DNA of 11,355 bases, taken from positions 1-11,355 of the forward strand of contig CAJXLH010000060.1 in NCBI GenBank assembly GCA_913055925.1, written 5' to 3'. This DNA comes from an uncultured Maritalea sp. (GTDB taxonomy: Bacteria; Pseudomonadota; Alphaproteobacteria; Rhizobiales; Devosiaceae). The notes beneath the pieces were generated by a model, which saw nothing but the letters and a program-made list of their open reading frames with translations, was not told where the DNA came from and did no database searches. Below, piece by piece: positions 1-6,612 of the stretch. The position numbers and the translations under genes are program-made. Within the stretch, counting starts at the first letter, position 1. Each line of letters begins with the position of its first letter.

Positions 1-714
1 AAGAATTTCGTTCTCCATTGCCAATATTGCTTCAAATGCTTTTCTGGGGCGCCCTCGCGCCATGTTTAGAATTTGGTTGGAATCCACATCGGGCGGCAAT
101 TGGAGATTGTTTTGCAACACCGTTAGCACGTCATCTGTGCTCAATACGGACAATTTGAGCAAACGACAGCGCGAACGGATGGTCGGCAGCGTTCCACCTA
201 ACCTGTTAATAGTTAGCAAAAACAATGTATTTGCTGGCGGTTCCTCAAGTGTTTTTAACAGTGCATTTGCTGCATTGGCATTCATATCATCGACACTGTC
301 GACGATGCATACCCTCAGTCCAGCACCCGCTGCACTCGTTTGAAAAAAACTAACGGCATCTCTTACAACTTCAACGCTAATGTTGGCAGCAAATTTGCCC
401 GTTTTGTGGTTGAAGGCACGGCGAATGACTTTAAGGTTTGGGTGCGCGCCATTTGCAACCATTTGCGCAACACGTTCCGCTGGTTCGCCACTTGTTTTGC
501 TCAGCAATCGTCGTGCTACATCAAATGCGAATGTGGCTTTGCCGATACCTTTTTGACCTGCGATCAACCATGCATGGTGAAGTTTGCCTTCGTCCTGCGA
601 AGACAAGATGCTCTGAATAGCTTCATGGTGCCCTACCAAATGCTGGTTGGCTTCTGGTGGAAGCAATTGGGGCAATTGGTCAGCATGCTCGGGAAACGAG
701 CTATCCTGGCTCAT
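1..714 (-). CDS. holB: DNA polymerase III subunit delta' (5' part, runs off left edge)
   Basis: This is the N-terminal 238 codons of the clamp-loader subunit delta', which helps load the beta sliding clamp during replication. The reverse strand is open from ATG 714 to the window edge. Visible features are HHAWLIAGQKGIGKA at about residues 46-60 (a P-loop-like segment with K59), a Walker-B-like stretch VCIVDSVDDMN at about 135-145, ANALLKTLEEPP at about 149-160, and the clamp-loader SRC motif at 181-183. The Cys-rich zinc module of E. coli delta' is not evident; residues 79-98 instead read as a linker ending in AHPNLKVIR. The start ATG overlaps the tmk stop as ATGA, so the two are probably translationally coupled. 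The missing C-terminal part should lie to the left. The family assignment is firm; only the 3' end is unseen. Confidence 0.93.
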   Translation of the reverse strand, partial: MSQDSSFPEHADQLPQLLPPEANQHLVGHHEAIQSILSSQDEGKLHHAWLIAGQKGIGKATFAFDVARRLLSKTSGEPAERVAQMVANGAHPNLKVIRRAFNHKTGKFAANISVEVVRDAVSFFQTSAAGAGLRVCIVDSVDDMNANAANALLKTLEEPPANTLFLLTINRLGGTLPTIRSRCRLLKLSVLSTDDVLTVLQNNLQLPPDVDSNQILNMARGRPRKAFEAILAMENEIL

Positions 715-1364
715 GCTGCAAGCTGCTCAAAACGATCCTGAACTTTTGTCCAGATGTCTTGTTCCATGTCGTCAGCGGTCTGCGCGCCATCAACCACGAT
801 GAAGCGATCCGAGTGCGCACGGGCAATATCAAGAAAATTTCGACGCAAATGTCGGTGCCACTCAATATTTTCTTTTTCGTATCGATCTGGCGGGAGGTTT
901 AAGCCGTCTTCTTCCGCACGCTTGCGAACGCGTTCAAACGCTTGTTCTGGGGCCATGTCGATCAAAATCGTCAGGTCTGGCGTTATGCCATTCAGCGCCA
1001 GAGACTCTAATGCATCAATTAGCTCATCCGGCACGCCACCTGTTAAGCCCTGATAGGCACGCGTTGAATCGTGAAAACGATCGGAAAGCACCCATTTGTC
1101 TGATTGGAGATTTGGCTTAATCATCGAGTTCACGTGGTCCAAGCGTGCGGCAGCAAAGAGAATTGCCTCTGCACTTGGTCCCCAGCTTTCCGACTTACCC
1201 TGTAGCAAGAAAGAACGGATGGCCTCTGCGCGCGGTGTTCCGCCAGGTTCACGTGTGCGAATGGCTTCGACGCCGTGTTTGCTCAAATTGCTGACGAGCC
1301 GACGGATTTGGGTAGACTTCCCTACTCCTTCGCCACCTTCAAAAGTGATGAATTTCGCGCTCAT
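711..1364 (-). CDS. tmk: Thymidylate kinase (dTMP kinase)
   Basis: Phosphorylates dTMP to dTDP with ATP in the cytoplasm, for dTTP synthesis. At 217 residues it has the usual length. The P-loop is GGEGVGKST at residues 10-18, the substrate-binding motif TREPGG is at 37-42, and the conserved SDRFHDSTRAYQG is at 94-106 (D95-R96). The LID region, about 148-170, contains PPDRYEKE. The start ATG gives the P-loop its normal position close to the N-terminus, and a weak GGAC-type ribosome site lies about 9 bases upstream. The gene follows the D,D-carboxypeptidase stop by 19 bases and its own stop overlaps the holB start (ATGA). The tmk-holB pair is common in alphaproteobacteria, so co-transcription from rlpA or the carboxypeptidase gene is likely. 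No key residue is missing. Confidence 0.96.
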   Translation of the reverse strand: MSAKFITFEGGEGVGKSTQIRRLVSNLSKHGVEAIRTREPGGTPRAEAIRSFLLQGKSESWGPSAEAILFAAARLDHVNSMIKPNLQSDKWVLSDRFHDSTRAYQGLTGGVPDELIDALESLALNGITPDLTILIDMAPEQAFERVRKRAEEDGLNLPPDRYEKENIEWHRHLRRNFLDIARAHSDRFIVVDGAQTADDMEQDIWTKVQDRFEQLAA

Positions 1365-1383
1365 CGCAATATCGTCCAGTTGA

Positions 1384-2553
1384 TTAGTTTAGCCAACCCA
1401 AAGTGAGTTCTTTAAAGGCATCGCTAGCTCTTCGCACCAATCCGCCCTGTTCAACAGTCTCAGCAGCGAAAAGTGGCGATGTTTGGATGAGCTTATCATT
1501 GCACCAAATTTTGAGATCAGCAATTTGATCGCCACGCTCAACAGGTGGTTTGATGGGCCCATCATAAACGATGCGTGCCTCCAAACAACGTCGAGACCCT
1601 TTTGGCAGATAAAGCGCAACTGGTCCATCGCCAATCAAATCGACGTTTGGTTTTTCCCCGCCATAAACCGGAATATCACCGACGACTTCTCCATCATCAA
1701 AAGCATCGAGCCGTTCAAAGTTACGAGAACCCCATGTGACGAGTTTTCGGGCTTCTTCTGACCTTTGACGCTTGCTTTCCATGCCGTGCAAAACAGCGAT
1801 CAAGCGCCGTCCGCCCTCAGTCGTGCTGGCAACAATCCCGTAGCCGGAAGCCTCGGTGTGACCAGTCTTTAGCCCGTCCACGCCAATACCTTCATCCAAC
1901 AAAGTGTTTCGGTTGGACTGATTGATGCCGTTCCATTCAAATGACGGCTCAGCAAAATAGCCATAATATTGCGGGAACTCGCTGATGATGTAGCGAGCTA
2001 GGTTTGCTAAATCGCGCGCCGTAACAGTCATGTTTTCGTCTGGCAAACCCGTCGAATTTTCAAAATTTGAATCGTTCAGCCCGAGATCTTTGGCTTTTTC
2101 ATTCATCAGGCGCACAAAGGTTGCTTCGGTGCCGCCAAGCCCTTCTGCAATTGCAATACTTGCGTCGTTGCCGGATTGAATAATGATTGATCGCAGAAGA
2201 TTTTCTACGCTGACTTTCGAGTTAAGTTCAGCGAACATGGTTGATCCGCCAGAAGAAGCACCACCTTCGCGCCAGGCTTTTTCCGAAATGAACATTTCAT
2301 CATCAAGCGCTAGCCGGCCCCTATTGAGATAGTCAAATGCAACCGCGACCGTCATCAGCTTAGCCATTGAGGCAGGTTGCATTGGTTCATCTGCATTTTT
2401 TTGAAAAAGGATCGTGCCAGATTCATGGTCCATTAGGACTGCAAATTTTGCGCGGGTATCGAAATCTAACTGCGCAAATGCTGGACCAAAACTAAACAAT
2501 GCAAATTGCAGCGCGCACGCCACAAACATACTGATAACACGCAATGCGCTCAT
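1384..2553 (-). CDS. D-alanyl-D-alanine carboxypeptidase, PBP5/6 type (peptidase S11)
   Basis: A periplasmic penicillin-binding protein that removes the terminal D-Ala from peptidoglycan pentapeptides. The 389 residues start with a Sec signal peptide (hydrophobic stretch at about 5-22, likely cleavage after AFA at 25-27). All three serine-hydrolase motifs are present: SMAK at 62-65 (nucleophile S62, base K65), SGN at 127-129 and KTG at 229-231. A C-terminal beta domain follows from about residue 275. The last 20 or so residues can form an amphipathic helix like the membrane anchor of PBP5. A GAGGAA ribosome site (2557-2562) sits 3 bases before the ATG and supports this start. It lies 67 bases downstream of rlpA and 19 bases upstream of tmk, in a cell-wall plus replication block. 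Which dac paralogue it is cannot be told from sequence alone, so no symbol is given. Confidence 0.94.
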   Translation of the reverse strand: MSALRVISMFVACALQFALFSFGPAFAQLDFDTRAKFAVLMDHESGTILFQKNADEPMQPASMAKLMTVAVAFDYLNRGRLALDDEMFISEKAWREGGASSGGSTMFAELNSKVSVENLLRSIIIQSGNDASIAIAEGLGGTEATFVRLMNEKAKDLGLNDSNFENSTGLPDENMTVTARDLANLARYIISEFPQYYGYFAEPSFEWNGINQSNRNTLLDEGIGVDGLKTGHTEASGYGIVASTTEGGRRLIAVLHGMESKRQRSEEARKLVTWGSRNFERLDAFDDGEVVGDIPVYGGEKPNVDLIGDGPVALYLPKGSRRCLEARIVYDGPIKPPVERGDQIADLKIWCNDKLIQTSPLFAAETVEQGGLVRRASDAFKELTLGWLN

Positions 2554-2620
2554 ACATTCCTCACCGAATTTACTTCGGCCCCCGCTCGATGGAATGAATA
2601 TATTGCGGAGTTTGAATTAT

Positions 2621-3742
2621 TTAAAGGGTGAAATCCACAATACCGAGACTTGCCGCCAAGTCATTTATGTCATCGCGAAGAACACCGGGGCGCAATCCTT
2701 CGATGACGACCTGGTTTTGCGTACCGTTTGACGTTGTAAGCTCTCGGATATCAACAACTGAAAGCAAAGCAAATTCTTGGGCGACACGGTGTGCTGCGTC
2801 TAGACTGCCATAAACACCAATTGATTTCGGTTCAAAGCTGTTGATTTTGCTTTCCAAAGCTTGCTGCAGAGCTGGATTTGCAAGCATCTCGGTTGCTTGG
2901 TGTGCATCATTGACGAAACCGCCTGCAACTGGCTGCCGCGCTGAATATGAAGAAATAAGAAGATTGGTTGCCTCTCCGTCATATCCAGGCATTTGCGTCA
3001 TCGGTGTGCGTTTCGGCGGCGTTGGTGAATTCAAACTCTTGTTGAAGTCTGCCAGTGACAAAGAAGCCAAACGGTTTGTATTCGCAAATGCCAGACGCGA
3101 ACTACCACGCTCTAGGTCGGTTTTTGTATTGATACTTGCAACAAGAAAGCGGGTATCGTCGCCATTCAACGGCGCTTTTCCGACATATTGCACACGAACC
3201 TTTGCGGTACCCTGCTGCTTAATGCGCAACACGTCTGCGGCTTTACTTGAAAGGTCAATCATCCGGCCATGTGCAAACGGACCACGGTCATTCACGCGAA
3301 CGAGCGTAGAAATGCCATTGGCGACATTTGTCACACGAACATATGACGGCAGCGGCAATGTTGGGTGCGCTGCACTGAGCATGTTTTGGTCAAAGATCTC
3401 TCCATTTGCCGTTAGACGGCCATGGAAATTTGGACCATACCAAGACGCCACACCGACCTTGTCGTAGCCGGGTTGCTCTTTTGGATGGTACCACTTTCCG
3501 CGAACTTTGTATGGTTTGCCGACTTGGTAACGCCCGCCGCCTTTGCGCACATTTGAGCTAGAGGTCAAACGCGGCGATGCAGACACACCGTATTCTTTTG
3601 ATGAGAATTTGGTTTTGTTGTTGACGTTTCCGCCACTCAGCCAGCTATTTGATCCGCCACAAGCTGCCAACGGCAGCACAAATGCAACTGCAGCAATAAA
3701 TTTTGCTTTGCGATAAAAAGCGGAAGAACCCATGACAACCAT
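2621..3742 (-). CDS. rlpA: RlpA-type septal lytic transglycosylase lipoprotein (DPBB + SPOR)
   Basis: RlpA is an outer-membrane lipoprotein that, in characterised homologues, cleaves glycan strands lacking stem peptides at the division septum. The 373-residue product starts with a lipoprotein signal ending in the lipobox LAAC, with lipidation expected at C28. A linker rich in Gly and Ser leads to a double-psi beta-barrel at about 95-180, with ASWYGPNFHGRLTANGE (99-115), H126, the VNDRGPF motif (150-156) and D163 in RMIDLS; these conserved positions include the proposed catalytic Asp and His. Residues 307-373 resemble a SPOR domain, which binds denuded septal peptidoglycan. Two in-frame ATGs exist (3742 and 3733) and neither has a good ribosome site; the signal peptide works from either. 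A TATAAA -10-like box lies 24 bases upstream. Family call firm, exact start uncertain. Confidence 0.92.
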   Translation of the reverse strand: MVVMGSSAFYRKAKFIAAVAFVLPLAACGGSNSWLSGGNVNNKTKFSSKEYGVSASPRLTSSSNVRKGGGRYQVGKPYKVRGKWYHPKEQPGYDKVGVASWYGPNFHGRLTANGEIFDQNMLSAAHPTLPLPSYVRVTNVANGISTLVRVNDRGPFAHGRMIDLSSKAADVLRIKQQGTAKVRVQYVGKAPLNGDDTRFLVASINTKTDLERGSSRLAFANTNRLASLSLADFNKSLNSPTPPKRTPMTQMPGYDGEATNLLISSYSARQPVAGGFVNDAHQATEMLANPALQQALESKINSFEPKSIGVYGSLDAAHRVAQEFALLSVVDIRELTTSNGTQNQVVIEGLRPGVLRDDINDLAASLGIVDFTL

Positions 3743-3765
3743 ATAATTTGAGAAACTACTACAAT

Positions 3766-3771
3766 TTTATA
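3766..3771 (-). promoter_or_regulatory. Candidate -10 box for rlpA
   Basis: On the minus strand this reads TATAAA, close to the sigma-70 consensus, 23 bases before the upstream rlpA ATG. No convincing -35 hexamer is seen 16-18 bases further upstream, so this is only a candidate and would imply a very short leader. Confidence 0.3.
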
Positions 3772-3843
3772 CATCGGCTGACGCGATGTTTCTATTGCTA
3801 GAAGTGCGCATGGTTGCCGCTTTGTTAATTCAACGTTTTAATA

Positions 3844-3860
3844 AGAATTAAGGCAATTCT
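3844..3860. repeat. Short inverted repeat in divergent promoter region
   Basis: AGAATT and AATTCT flank the 5-base spacer AAGGC, giving 6-bp arms. It is AT-rich, lies between the rlpA start and the operator beside the methionine operon, and could be a protein-binding site. Arms this short occur by chance in AT-rich DNA, so it carries little weight alone. Confidence 0.25.
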
Positions 3861-3881
3861 GTGTCACAATTTTTTGCGACT

Positions 3882-3913
3882 TATAGGATATAAAGCTTTC
3901 TTTATATCCTATA
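3882..3913. promoter_or_regulatory. Perfect 14-bp inverted repeat, likely operator of the split methionine synthase operon
   Basis: The arms TATAGGATATAAAG (3882-3895) and CTTTATATCCTATA (3900-3913) are exact reverse complements separated by CTTT. The repeat ends 49 bases before the ATG of the homocysteine methyltransferase gene and over 130 bases from rlpA, so it most likely controls the plus-strand operon. No T-run follows on either strand, and the stem is AT-rich, so it is not a plausible intrinsic terminator. The shape fits a dimeric repressor. ArsR-family regulators that sense S-adenosylhomocysteine or AdoMet are known to control methionine genes in proteobacteria, and one is a reasonable guess here, but the regulator gene is not in the window. 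Confidence 0.65.
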
Positions 3914-3962
3914 TATGCTATTAGTGCGGCAACAAATTATGGGGCAAAGGTAACCACGCAAT

Positions 3963-4964
3963 ATGAACAAGCTACAAAAACTCCTTGATGAACGGGGCAT
4001 TTTGCTTGCCGATGGCGCAACTGGAACGAACCTAATCCCGATGGGCCTTGATTCTGGACAAGCGCCAGAAGCGTGGAATTTCGACCACGTTGATCGAATT
4101 GAGAAGCTACATCAGTCATTTATTGACGCTGGCTCCGATATCTTGGTGACCAATAGCTTTGGCGGCACTGCACGCCGGTTGCATTTGCATGATTTGCAAG
4201 ACCAGGTTGTTGAAATCAACAAGGCTGCTGCAGAGATCGCTGGCAATTTGGCGGCAAAGTCTGGGCGCGAAATTGTGATCGCTGGTTCCGTTGGTCCAAC
4301 AGGCGACCTGCTCGTTCCGTTGGGTGAGCTGACCTATGAAGGTGCTGTTGAGGCATTTGTAGAGCAGATGACGGGCCTCAAACAAGGCGGTGCGGACGTT
4401 GCTTGGATTGAAACAATGTCTTCACCAGAAGAAATTGAAGCGGCAATTGAAGCCGCTGGTGAAGTTGGTCTTGATTATGTGGTCACAGCGAGCTTTGACA
4501 CCGCTGGCAAGACGATGATGGGATTGGCCCCTGGCGATTTTGGCGAGCAGATGCAAGCCAAAGAAAAGCGCCCTGTCGCTTTTGGCTCTAACTGTGGCGT
4601 TGGTGCTTCTGATTTGTTGGTTGCTGCAATTGACATGGTGGCGCACTCTGGAGGCATTCCAGTGGTCGCAAAGGCAAATGCGGGTATCCCGCAGATTAAA
4701 GGCGAGAAAGTTGTCTATTCTGGTTCTCCAGAACTTATGGGCGACTATGCAAAGCTTGCAATGAACCTTGGTATTTCGATCATTGGTGGATGTTGCGGCA
4801 ATAGCCCTGCCCATGTGAAAGCGATGGCCGAGGCTGTTCGCACGCACAATGGCGGGGATGCCCCAACAGAGGCCGAGATCATCGAAACATTGGGCCCATT
4901 GGTTTCACCAAAATCCAACAAAAAAGCCGCTGACCGTGGTGGTCGCCGCAGAAGACGTTCTTAA
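3963..4964 (+). CDS. bmt: Homocysteine S-methyltransferase (MetH Hcy-domain type; often labelled betaine-homocysteine methyltransferase)
   Basis: A cytoplasmic TIM-barrel enzyme that moves a methyl group to the thiolate of homocysteine, forming methionine. The 333 residues begin with the family motif LLADGATGTNL (about 14-24), then VTNSFGG at 62-68, with the zinc site formed by C211 (in GSNCG) and the pair C277-C278 (in GGCCG). This equals the first domain of MetH in length and motifs. Such genes are usually deposited as bmt, but the operon supplies a corrinoid protein and a methyl-THF methyltransferase, so methylcobalamin is the more likely methyl donor; this is inference. From about residue 315 the chain leaves the barrel and ends in a basic tail containing RGGRRRRRS (325-333), a feature shared with two later operon proteins. 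It is the first gene, 49 bases after a perfect operator-like repeat; AAAGG lies 12 bases before the ATG. Confidence 0.9.
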   Translation: MNKLQKLLDERGILLADGATGTNLIPMGLDSGQAPEAWNFDHVDRIEKLHQSFIDAGSDILVTNSFGGTARRLHLHDLQDQVVEINKAAAEIAGNLAAKSGREIVIAGSVGPTGDLLVPLGELTYEGAVEAFVEQMTGLKQGGADVAWIETMSSPEEIEAAIEAAGEVGLDYVVTASFDTAGKTMMGLAPGDFGEQMQAKEKRPVAFGSNCGVGASDLLVAAIDMVAHSGGIPVVAKANAGIPQIKGEKVVYSGSPELMGDYAKLAMNLGISIIGGCCGNSPAHVKAMAEAVRTHNGGDAPTEAEIIETLGPLVSPKSNKKAADRGGRRRRRS

Positions 4965-4997
4965 TCTACAAGTTTTGCGTTTATAGGGATAATCAAA

Positions 4998-5684
4998 ATG
5001 GCTGACGAAGAAGACGATATCATCCTATCTGAATTGAGTGATGAAGAACTGTCCGAACAGATGCAGGACGATCTTTATGACGGCTTGAAAGAGGAAATCG
5101 AGGAAGGCGTGAATATCTTCCTTGAGCGCGGTTGGGCGCCATACGATATCCTTACAAAAGTGCTTGTAATGGGCATGAAAACTGTCGGAGATGACTTCCG
5201 CGACGGTATTTTGTTTGTCCCAGAAGTGCTGTTGGCCGCCAACGCCATGAAATCTGGCATGGCAATCTTGCGCCCGCTGCTCACCGAAACTGGTGCACCA
5301 AAAATGGGCAAGATGGTTGTTGGCACCGTAAAAGGTGACATTCATGACATTGGTAAAAACCTTGTTGGCATGATGATGGAAGGTGCTGGTTTTGAGGTCA
5401 TCGACCTGGGGATCAACACAGATGTCGACAAGTTCCTTGATGCGATTGAAAAACACAAACCAGATATTCTCGGCATGTCAGCTCTTTTGACGACAACGAT
5501 GACTTACATGAAGGTCGTGATTGATACGTTGAAGGAAAAGGGCATTCGCGATGAACTGATCGTTCTTGTCGGCGGCGCGCCGCTAAACGAAGAGTTTGGC
5601 GAAGCAATCGGTGCAGATGCATATTGTAAAGATGCTGCTGTGGCCGTTGAAACGGCGAAAAAACTGGTTTCTCAAGCGGCGTAA
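4998..5684 (+). CDS. Corrinoid (B12)-binding methyl carrier protein, MtbC/MttC/MetH-module type
   Basis: A small soluble protein that holds cobalamin and carries the methyl group between partner enzymes. The 228 residues have a helical B12-binding cap at about 20-95, then a Rossmann-like B12 domain with the base-off/His-on motif DIHDIG at 114-119, where H116 would be the lower cobalt ligand. SALLTTTM at 161-168 and GGAP at 192-195 complete the cobalamin pocket. In MetH these are the second and third modules. Residues 2-37 are strikingly acidic: 17 Asp or Glu and one Lys, which is unusual and may dock the arginine-rich tails of its partners (inference). An AGGGA ribosome site sits 8 bases before the ATG, and the stop lies two bases before the next start. 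Family firm; the cognate substrate is deduced from the neighbouring genes. Confidence 0.93.
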   Translation: MADEEDDIILSELSDEELSEQMQDDLYDGLKEEIEEGVNIFLERGWAPYDILTKVLVMGMKTVGDDFRDGILFVPEVLLAANAMKSGMAILRPLLTETGAPKMGKMVVGTVKGDIHDIGKNLVGMMMEGAGFEVIDLGINTDVDKFLDAIEKHKPDILGMSALLTTTMTYMKVVIDTLKEKGIRDELIVLVGGAPLNEEFGEAIGADAYCKDAAVAVETAKKLVSQAA

Positions 5685-5686
5685 GC

Positions 5687-6304
5687 ATGTCTATCTCAAC
5701 GCGAAAATCTGACAAAAATCGATCTCGCACGGGCGTCGTTGCTTGTGGTGCATTGGCGCGCGAAGTTCTTGCATTGCAAGAGCAGTTTGGCGCAGACAAG
5801 TATGAATTGAAGTTCTTACCCGCAAAATTGCATAACTCGCCACATGAGATTCCGCAGGCGGTAGATGACGCGCTGAGCGAGATTGCGACACGATGCGACA
5901 ATCTATTGGTTGGGTATGGCGATTGCGGTACCGGTGGCGTTTTGGATGTGGTTGTGGCGAAGCACGGTGCAACGCGTATTCAGGGTGCACATTGTTATGA
6001 GTTTTATTTGGGCGTTGCAGAATTCACAGCAATTCATGACGAAGAGCCAGGCACTTTTTATCTGACAGATTTCTTGGTTCGTCAGTTCGATACGCTTGTC
6101 TATAAACCACTTGGACTAGATCGCCACCCGGAATTGCTAAACGACTATTTCGGCAATTACACCCGGGTGCTTTATTTGTCCCAAACAACTGACCCGGGTC
6201 TCGTTGAAACGGCCAAACATGCAGCACATCGTTTGGGTTTGCGATTTGAACACCGACACACTGGCTTTGGCGACTTAGAATCCGCAATGAAGGGCGCAGC
6301 CTAA
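5687..6304 (+). CDS. DUF1638 family protein, probable accessory to corrinoid methyl transfer
   Basis: A protein of 205 residues that I recognise as DUF1638, a family of unknown function that I recall beside corrinoid methyltransferase genes. The chain is soluble with no signal peptide or membrane segment. Conserved-looking stretches are VVACGALAREV at about 17-27, LPAKLHNSPHEIP at about 44-56, VGYGDCGTGGVLD at 75-87 and HCYEFYLG at 102-109. The clustered Cys and His (C20, H49, H53, C80, H102, C103) could bind a metal or cofactor; this is speculation from residue type only. The start is 2 bases after the corrinoid gene stop and the stop overlaps the next ATG (TAATG), so it is translated in step with the methyl-transfer enzymes. 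Its position inside the operon suggests a role in handling cobalamin, homocysteine or the reactivation step. Confidence 0.85.
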   Translation: MSISTRKSDKNRSRTGVVACGALAREVLALQEQFGADKYELKFLPAKLHNSPHEIPQAVDDALSEIATRCDNLLVGYGDCGTGGVLDVVVAKHGATRIQGAHCYEFYLGVAEFTAIHDEEPGTFYLTDFLVRQFDTLVYKPLGLDRHPELLNDYFGNYTRVLYLSQTTDPGLVETAKHAAHRLGLRFEHRHTGFGDLESAMKGAA

Positions 6305-6606
6305 TGTCTCTAACTGTTATTTATTGGCGCGATATCCCAACGCAAGTAACGTTTGGTAAGGGACGCAAGGCGATCAAACGCCCCCTCGCCGACCGATTTT
6401 TAGTCGCCGTCGACAAGGCAGCGATGAAAGCTGGTTTGGACGACACAGATAGCTATCTTGCTGAGTGGCGTCGCGAAAATGTCGATATCGCAGACGAAAA
6501 CCCGAATGAGGCTGTCGAACGCATCGCCAGCGAATTGGAAGACACCTTCCCAACCAAACAACTCTCAATAATTGCCAACAATGGCGGCAAACTAATTGAA
6601 GGCTAA
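6304..6606 (+). CDS. Small conserved protein, PF13769 'virulence factor' family
   Basis: A protein of 100 residues matching the family named Virulence_fact in Pfam, known by its start VIYWRDIPTQVTFGKGR (residues 5-21) and a central block DTDSYLAEWRR (about 47-57). The family name is historical and nothing here suggests virulence; its biochemical role is not established as far as I know. The N-terminal third is basic, and the second half is acidic with a likely helix, ENPNEAVERIASELE. There is no signal peptide, membrane segment or Cys pair. Its ATG overlaps the DUF1638 stop by one base and its stop lies 6 bases before the methyl-THF methyltransferase ATG, so it is tightly embedded in the split methionine synthase operon. 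A structural or adaptor role for the complex is a reasonable guess but only a guess. Confidence 0.82.
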   Translation: MSLTVIYWRDIPTQVTFGKGRKAIKRPLADRFLVAVDKAAMKAGLDDTDSYLAEWRRENVDIADENPNEAVERIASELEDTFPTKQLSIIANNGGKLIEG

Positions 6607-6612
6607 GGCTAA

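Noticed and set aside
340..741. Plus-strand open frame opposite holB
   Set aside because: The minus strand reads continuously as DNA polymerase III delta' with its SRC and P-loop-like motifs, so the plus frame is a shadow.
2841..3467. Long open frame on the plus strand opposite rlpA
   Set aside because: It has no recognisable domain and lies wholly within rlpA, whose lipobox, DPBB and SPOR features make rlpA the real gene. It is a shadow frame.
3771..3789. Inverted repeat ACATCG-N7-CGATGT near the rlpA promoter
   Set aside because: Only 6-bp arms and no known consensus matched; likely chance.
3838..3851. Possible CtrA site (TTAA repeated) upstream of rlpA
   Set aside because: The two TTAA boxes are 6 bases apart, not the 7 of the usual consensus, and the region is AT-rich, so the pattern is not strong enough to call.
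3882..3913. Intrinsic terminator
   Set aside because: The stem is AT-rich, has no following T-run on either strand, and lies between divergent promoters, where a terminator is not needed.
3914..3962. SAM-II or cobalamin riboswitch in the leader of the methionine operon
   Set aside because: The stretch between the inverted repeat and the ATG is only 49 bases, and I see neither a SAM-II-like pseudoknot nor a B12-box. The leader is too short for a cobalamin riboswitch.
4975..4994. Second half-operator before the corrinoid gene (TTGCG then TTATAGG, similar to 3875-3889)
   Set aside because: The match needs single-base gaps, has no inverted partner, and its AGGGA part is better explained as the ribosome binding site of the next gene.
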